DNA of 5,875 nucleotides, from assembly GCA_018882545.1 (NCBI GenBank), contig VERS01000158.1, positions 1 through 5,875 of the forward strand, in the 5' to 3' direction. The notes below the pieces were generated by a model. That model had not been told where the DNA came from and searched no databases. It saw nothing but the letters and a program-made list of their open reading frames with translations. Every line of letters begins with the position of its first letter. Within the stretch, counting starts at the first letter, position 1. Made by a program: the position numbers and the translations under genes. Origin of the DNA: Mycobacterium sp. GTDB taxonomy: Bacteria; Actinomycetota; Actinomycetes; Mycobacteriales; Mycobacteriaceae. Shown here piece after piece: positions 5,780-5,875 of the stretch.

Positions 5780-5785
5780 TAGGTT
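5780..5785 (+). promoter_or_regulatory. -10 box of a leaderless exonuclease III transcript
   Basis: TAGGTT fits the mycobacterial TANNNT consensus and ends exactly six bases before the GTG at 5792, so transcription would begin on the first base of the start codon. No ribosome binding site precedes the GTG. This geometry is the hallmark of leaderless mycobacterial genes. Confidence 0.6.
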
Positions 5786-5791
5786 CCTGCC

Positions 5792-5875
5792 GTGATCGTG
5801 ACGACCGTCAACGTCAACGGGATACGGGCGGCAGTGCGGCAGCGTTCGGCGGACAACCGCGGCCTGCTGGCGTGG
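5792..5875 (+). CDS. Exodeoxyribonuclease III family protein, 5' part (continues beyond window)
   Basis: The first 28 codons of an AP endonuclease/exonuclease III (endonuclease/exonuclease/phosphatase fold) gene, a DNA-repair enzyme cutting at abasic sites with a 3'-5' exonuclease. The visible sequence includes TVNVNGIRAAVRQR and RGLLAW. T-x-N-V-N-G-I-R is the conserved first strand of the family, its Asn being a metal/active-site residue, and the following basic helix ending in a Trp is typical. The GTG at 5792 is taken as start because TAGGTT at 5780-5785 would place +1 on it; a second GTG at 5798 would remove only two residues. The catalytic core lies outside, so the xthA/exoA assignment rests on this short N-terminus and I give no symbol. 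I recall an exonuclease III gene near icd in M. smegmatis, which agrees. Confidence 0.75.
   Translation, partial: MIVTTVNVNGIRAAVRQRSADNRGLLAW

Noticed and set aside
1..5875. Insertion sequence, CRISPR, tRNA/rRNA or replication origin
   Set aside because: No long terminal inverted repeats, spaced repeats, transposase motifs or tRNA-like folds were seen. The window is ordinary core-genome sequence apart from the met leader.

Overview
The window looks like chromosomal DNA of a mycobacterium or close relative (Mycobacterium/Mycolicibacterium). The evidence is high G+C with G/C-ending codons, GTG starts, tightly overlapping genes, TANNNT-type -10 boxes and protein sequences very close to M. tuberculosis FolD, Rv3355c, Rv3342, MetA/MetX, MetC/MetY and Icd1 as I remember them. 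No mobile element, CRISPR array, tRNA or rRNA gene was seen.

Layout. Positions 1-649 (+): the 3' part of folD, whose stop overlaps the start of a small three-helix membrane protein (DUF3017 family). Positions 646-3847 (-): a compact operon read right to left, metY (O-acetylhomoserine sulfhydrylase), metX (homoserine O-acetyltransferase) and a class I SAM-dependent methyltransferase. The methyltransferase converges on the DUF3017 gene with overlapping stop codons. Positions 3848-4329: a regulatory intergenic region serving metY leftward and icd rightward. Positions 4330-5556 (+): icd, NADP-dependent isocitrate dehydrogenase. Positions 5557-5791: short intergenic DNA with weak hairpins and a possible minus-strand gene remnant. 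Positions 5792-5875 (+): the first 28 codons of an exonuclease III family gene, apparently a leaderless transcript starting at GTG.

The most interesting part is the roughly 260-nt leader of the met operon on the minus strand. It begins at a plausible promoter (-10 at 4117-4122) and enters a clear SAM-IV riboswitch (4109-3989). It then carries a 10-codon reading frame, MRSPHMCRCC (3951-3919), with three Cys among its last four codons. A long imperfect hairpin follows (3932-3867), whose left arm is made from those Cys codons and whose right arm ends five bases before the metY ribosome binding site. This suggests two serial sensors, SAM through the aptamer and cysteine (charged tRNA-Cys) through a leader peptide, on the operon where sulfide enters methionine synthesis. 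The SAM-IV element is established in mycobacteria. The cysteine attenuator coupled to it is inferred here from sequence.

Metabolically, MetX acetylates homoserine and MetY exchanges the acetyl group for sulfide to give homocysteine. FolD supplies oxidised and reduced one-carbon folates. The methyltransferase, co-transcribed with the met genes, would consume the SAM made downstream.
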